A stretch of 6,509 nt of DNA from positions 1 through 6,509 of the forward strand of contig JASHPP010000017.1 of the NCBI GenBank assembly GCA_030038035.1, given 5' to 3'. This DNA is from Trebonia sp. Lineage in GTDB: Bacteria > Actinomycetota > Actinomycetes > Streptosporangiales > Streptosporangiaceae. Position numbers and translations under genes: made by a program. Shown here in pieces: positions 5,211 through 6,509 of the stretch. The first letter of the stretch is position 1; each line of letters opens with the position of its first letter. Under the pieces are notes generated by a model, which saw nothing but the letters and a program-made list of their open reading frames with translations, did no database searches and had not been told where the DNA came from.

Positions 5211-6122
5211 ATGATAAGTATCAATAATGGCGGCCCTGTTCCCCGGCCAGCCGACGCGGTCATCGTGGTCCCGCCCCCGGGCACGGGCTGCGGGTTCTGG
5301 GCCGGCGGTCCGTCGGCGGTCGCGGCCGAGGACGGGATTTACCTTGCCTACCGGCTCCGCCGGCCGACGGGCAGCGGGCGCGGTTACGCGGTGGTGCTCG
5401 CGTACGCCCGCGACGGAGTCAACTTCGAGACGTGCGGGCTGATCGGCAAGGATGAGCTGGATACCGAGTCCGTTGAGCGCCCGTCGCTGGTCCGGCTGCC
5501 AGACGGCCGGTGGCGCTTGTACCTGAGCTGCGCCACGACGGGCACGAAGCACTGGCGGGTCGAAGCGACCGACGCCGCGCACCCGGCGGAGTTCAGCGTC
5601 AGGCGGCGCGAGGTCGTGCTTCCCGGCGACGTCACGAAGCGGGCGGTCAAGGACCCGGTCATCCGGCGCCACGACGCCCAGTGGCACATGTGGGCGACCA
5701 TCCACCCGCTCGCCGACCCGCTGGAAACCGACCAGATGACGACCGAGTACGCGACGAGCCCCGACGGGCTGGACTGGACCTGGCACGGGACGGCGCTGAG
5801 CGGCCGGCCGGGCGAGTGGGACTCCCGCGGCACCCGGGTGACCGCTGTCCGGTTCACCGCGGGGTCCGCCACCGCCTGGTACGACGGCCGGGCGAGCGCC
5901 GCGGAGAACTACGAGGAGCGGACCGGTGTCGCCGTCGGCAGCGACCCCGCGGCGCTTATCGCGACCTCCGCGCCCGGGGCCGGCCCGGCCGCGTCCTCGC
6001 CTCACCGCGGCGGCGGCCTCCGCTACCTGGATCTGGTGGACCTGCCGGACGGGCGGGCCCGGCTGTACTACGAGATGACCCAGCCGGACGGCTCACACGC
6101 CCTGGTCACCGAGCTGCGGTGA
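5211..6122 (+). CDS. Five-bladed beta-propeller protein, glycoside hydrolase family 43-like
   Basis: This encodes 303 residues without a signal peptide or membrane segment, so it is probably cytoplasmic. Visible features in order: [24 protein letters not shown] (28-51); [21 protein letters not shown] (86-106); [22 protein letters not shown] (146-167); [18 protein letters not shown] (176-193); [13 protein letters not shown] (201-213); [17 protein letters not shown] (223-239); and a final [19 protein letters not shown] blade (270-288). Repeated 'dG.w.ly' strands and the ERPSL, KDPV and WDSRG motifs match the five-bladed propeller of GH43/GH62/GH130-type proteins, with E89, D148 and D204 as candidate active-site acids. 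Many actinobacteria carry an uncharacterised protein of this shape. Hydrolysis of a sugar or arabinose-type linkage is inferred; substrate and even catalysis are unproven. The ATG is set by the TATAAT placed six bases before it and by the lack of any other good start. It converges on the sulfotransferase-like gene after 15 bp. Confidence 0.8.
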   Translation: MISINNGGPVPRPADAVIVVPPPGTGCGFWAGGPSAVAAEDGIYLAYRLRRPTGSGRGYAVVLAYARDGVNFETCGLIGKDELDTESVERPSLVRLPDGRWRLYLSCATTGTKHWRVEATDAAHPAEFSVRRREVVLPGDVTKRAVKDPVIRRHDAQWHMWATIHPLADPLETDQMTTEYATSPDGLDWTWHGTALSGRPGEWDSRGTRVTAVRFTAGSATAWYDGRASAAENYEERTGVAVGSDPAALIATSAPGAGPAASSPHRGGGLRYLDLVDLPDGRARLYYEMTQPDGSHALVTELR

Positions 6123-6137
6123 CCGACGGTCGCGGCT

Positions 6138-6509
6138 TCATCTCCTGCGGCCGTTCTTCGCCTGCCCCTGGCCGGCCGGCCGGGCCCCGACCAGACCCCC
6201 CGACCGTTCCCGTGGCGCCAGCCAGTCGCCGAAGTTCTCGCCGAGCAGGTTCTCGAGCAGCTTGATGTCGTCCTCGAACTTCGGCAGCAGCGCCTGCCGC
6301 TGCTCCCAGCTCAGCGGCTGGCGCTCCCGGCGGCCGCGCTGCAGCCACCTTTCCAGCCGGTGCGTCGCCCGCGTCGCCACGCTGCCAGGCAGGAGCCTGC
6401 CGAGCGCGTCACTGCCCCGCATGCCGAGCGAGAGCGTGCGGTGCGCCAGCGTCCGCTCGGGGTGCGCGGTCACGTTCTCGCGCGGGATCTCGGTGAGGAT
6501 CCCGGCCTG
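6138..6509 (-). CDS. Probable sulfotransferase, C-terminal part (gene truncated by window edge)
   Basis: The frame is open to the right edge, so only the last 123 codons are visible and the real start lies outside. A GTG at 6473 lies in frame, but 12 open codons (QAGILTEIPREN) precede it, so it is probably internal. The peptide has ENVTAHPERTLAHRTLSL, then RQALLPKFEDDIKLLENLLG and DWLAPRE. The order 'vN.t..r....r...l' followed by 'L...f..di..Le.llg.....WL' is the usual end of PAPS-dependent sulfotransferases of the Sulfotransfer_1/3 type. The PAPS-binding loop would be N-terminal and is not in the window, so this assignment rests on the tail only. The last 25 residues are a basic, Gly-rich tail of no recognised role. 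Confidence 0.6.
   Translation of the reverse strand, partial: QAGILTEIPRENVTAHPERTLAHRTLSLGMRGSDALGRLLPGSVATRATHRLERWLQRGRRERQPLSWEQRQALLPKFEDDIKLLENLLGENFGDWLAPRERSGGLVGARPAGQGQAKNGRRR

Noticed and set aside
5130..6005. Minus-strand open frame opposite the propeller gene
   Set aside because: Arg/Pro/Ala-rich shadow frame; the plus-strand frame has recognisable propeller motifs and a matched promoter.
6471..6473. GTG as a true start giving a complete 111-residue protein
   Set aside because: The frame stays open for 12 codons to the window edge and the sequence before the GTG continues the sulfotransferase-like pattern, so the gene is more likely truncated by the window.

Overview
The window is very GC-rich, densely coded DNA. 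Its gene set points to an actinobacterium outside the mycobacteria, with a Streptomyces- or Streptosporangiales-like style. The evidence is an RNase D C-terminus of actinobacterial type, a DUF4232 secreted protein, a Nudix plus histidine-phosphatase fusion of MutT1 type next to ppk, and one apparently leaderless gene. I see no RNA genes, insertion sequences, CRISPR arrays or phage genes. The genus is inferred, not shown.

Layout, left to right. The plus strand opens with the 3' end of a ribonuclease D gene (1-329). A DedA-family membrane protein follows (326-1072); its likely TTG start overlaps the rnd stop. It converges on, and overlaps by 22 bp, a minus-strand block read right to left: DUF4232 secreted protein (4982-4317), polyphosphate kinase ppk1 (4240-1958), then a two-domain Nudix/histidine phosphatase (1977-1051). 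The ppk1 and Nudix genes overlap by 20 bp and are almost certainly cotranscribed. DUF4232 is separated from ppk1 by 76 bp that may hold a separate ppk1 promoter and a possible phosphate-response element.

A 228-bp divergent intergenic region (4983-5210) is the richest noncoding stretch. It holds three GTCAAT repeats spaced exactly 10 bp apart, two short inverted repeats, and a perfect TATAAT placed so that transcription should start on the A of the next ATG. That ATG opens a cytoplasmic five-bladed beta-propeller protein resembling glycoside hydrolase family 43 (5211-6122). It converges, after 15 bp, on the 3' end of a probable sulfotransferase gene running off the right edge (6509-6138).

The clearest functional unit is ppk1 plus the Nudix/phosphatase gene: polyphosphate synthesis paired with a hydrolase that probably cleans up oxidised nucleotides or other nucleoside polyphosphates. 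I found no evidence of a wholly new multi-gene system. The items most worth a second look are the 4983-5210 control region with its leaderless gene, the altered acidic segment in the phosphatase domain of the MutT1-like protein, and the candidate regulatory sites around DUF4232 and ppk1.
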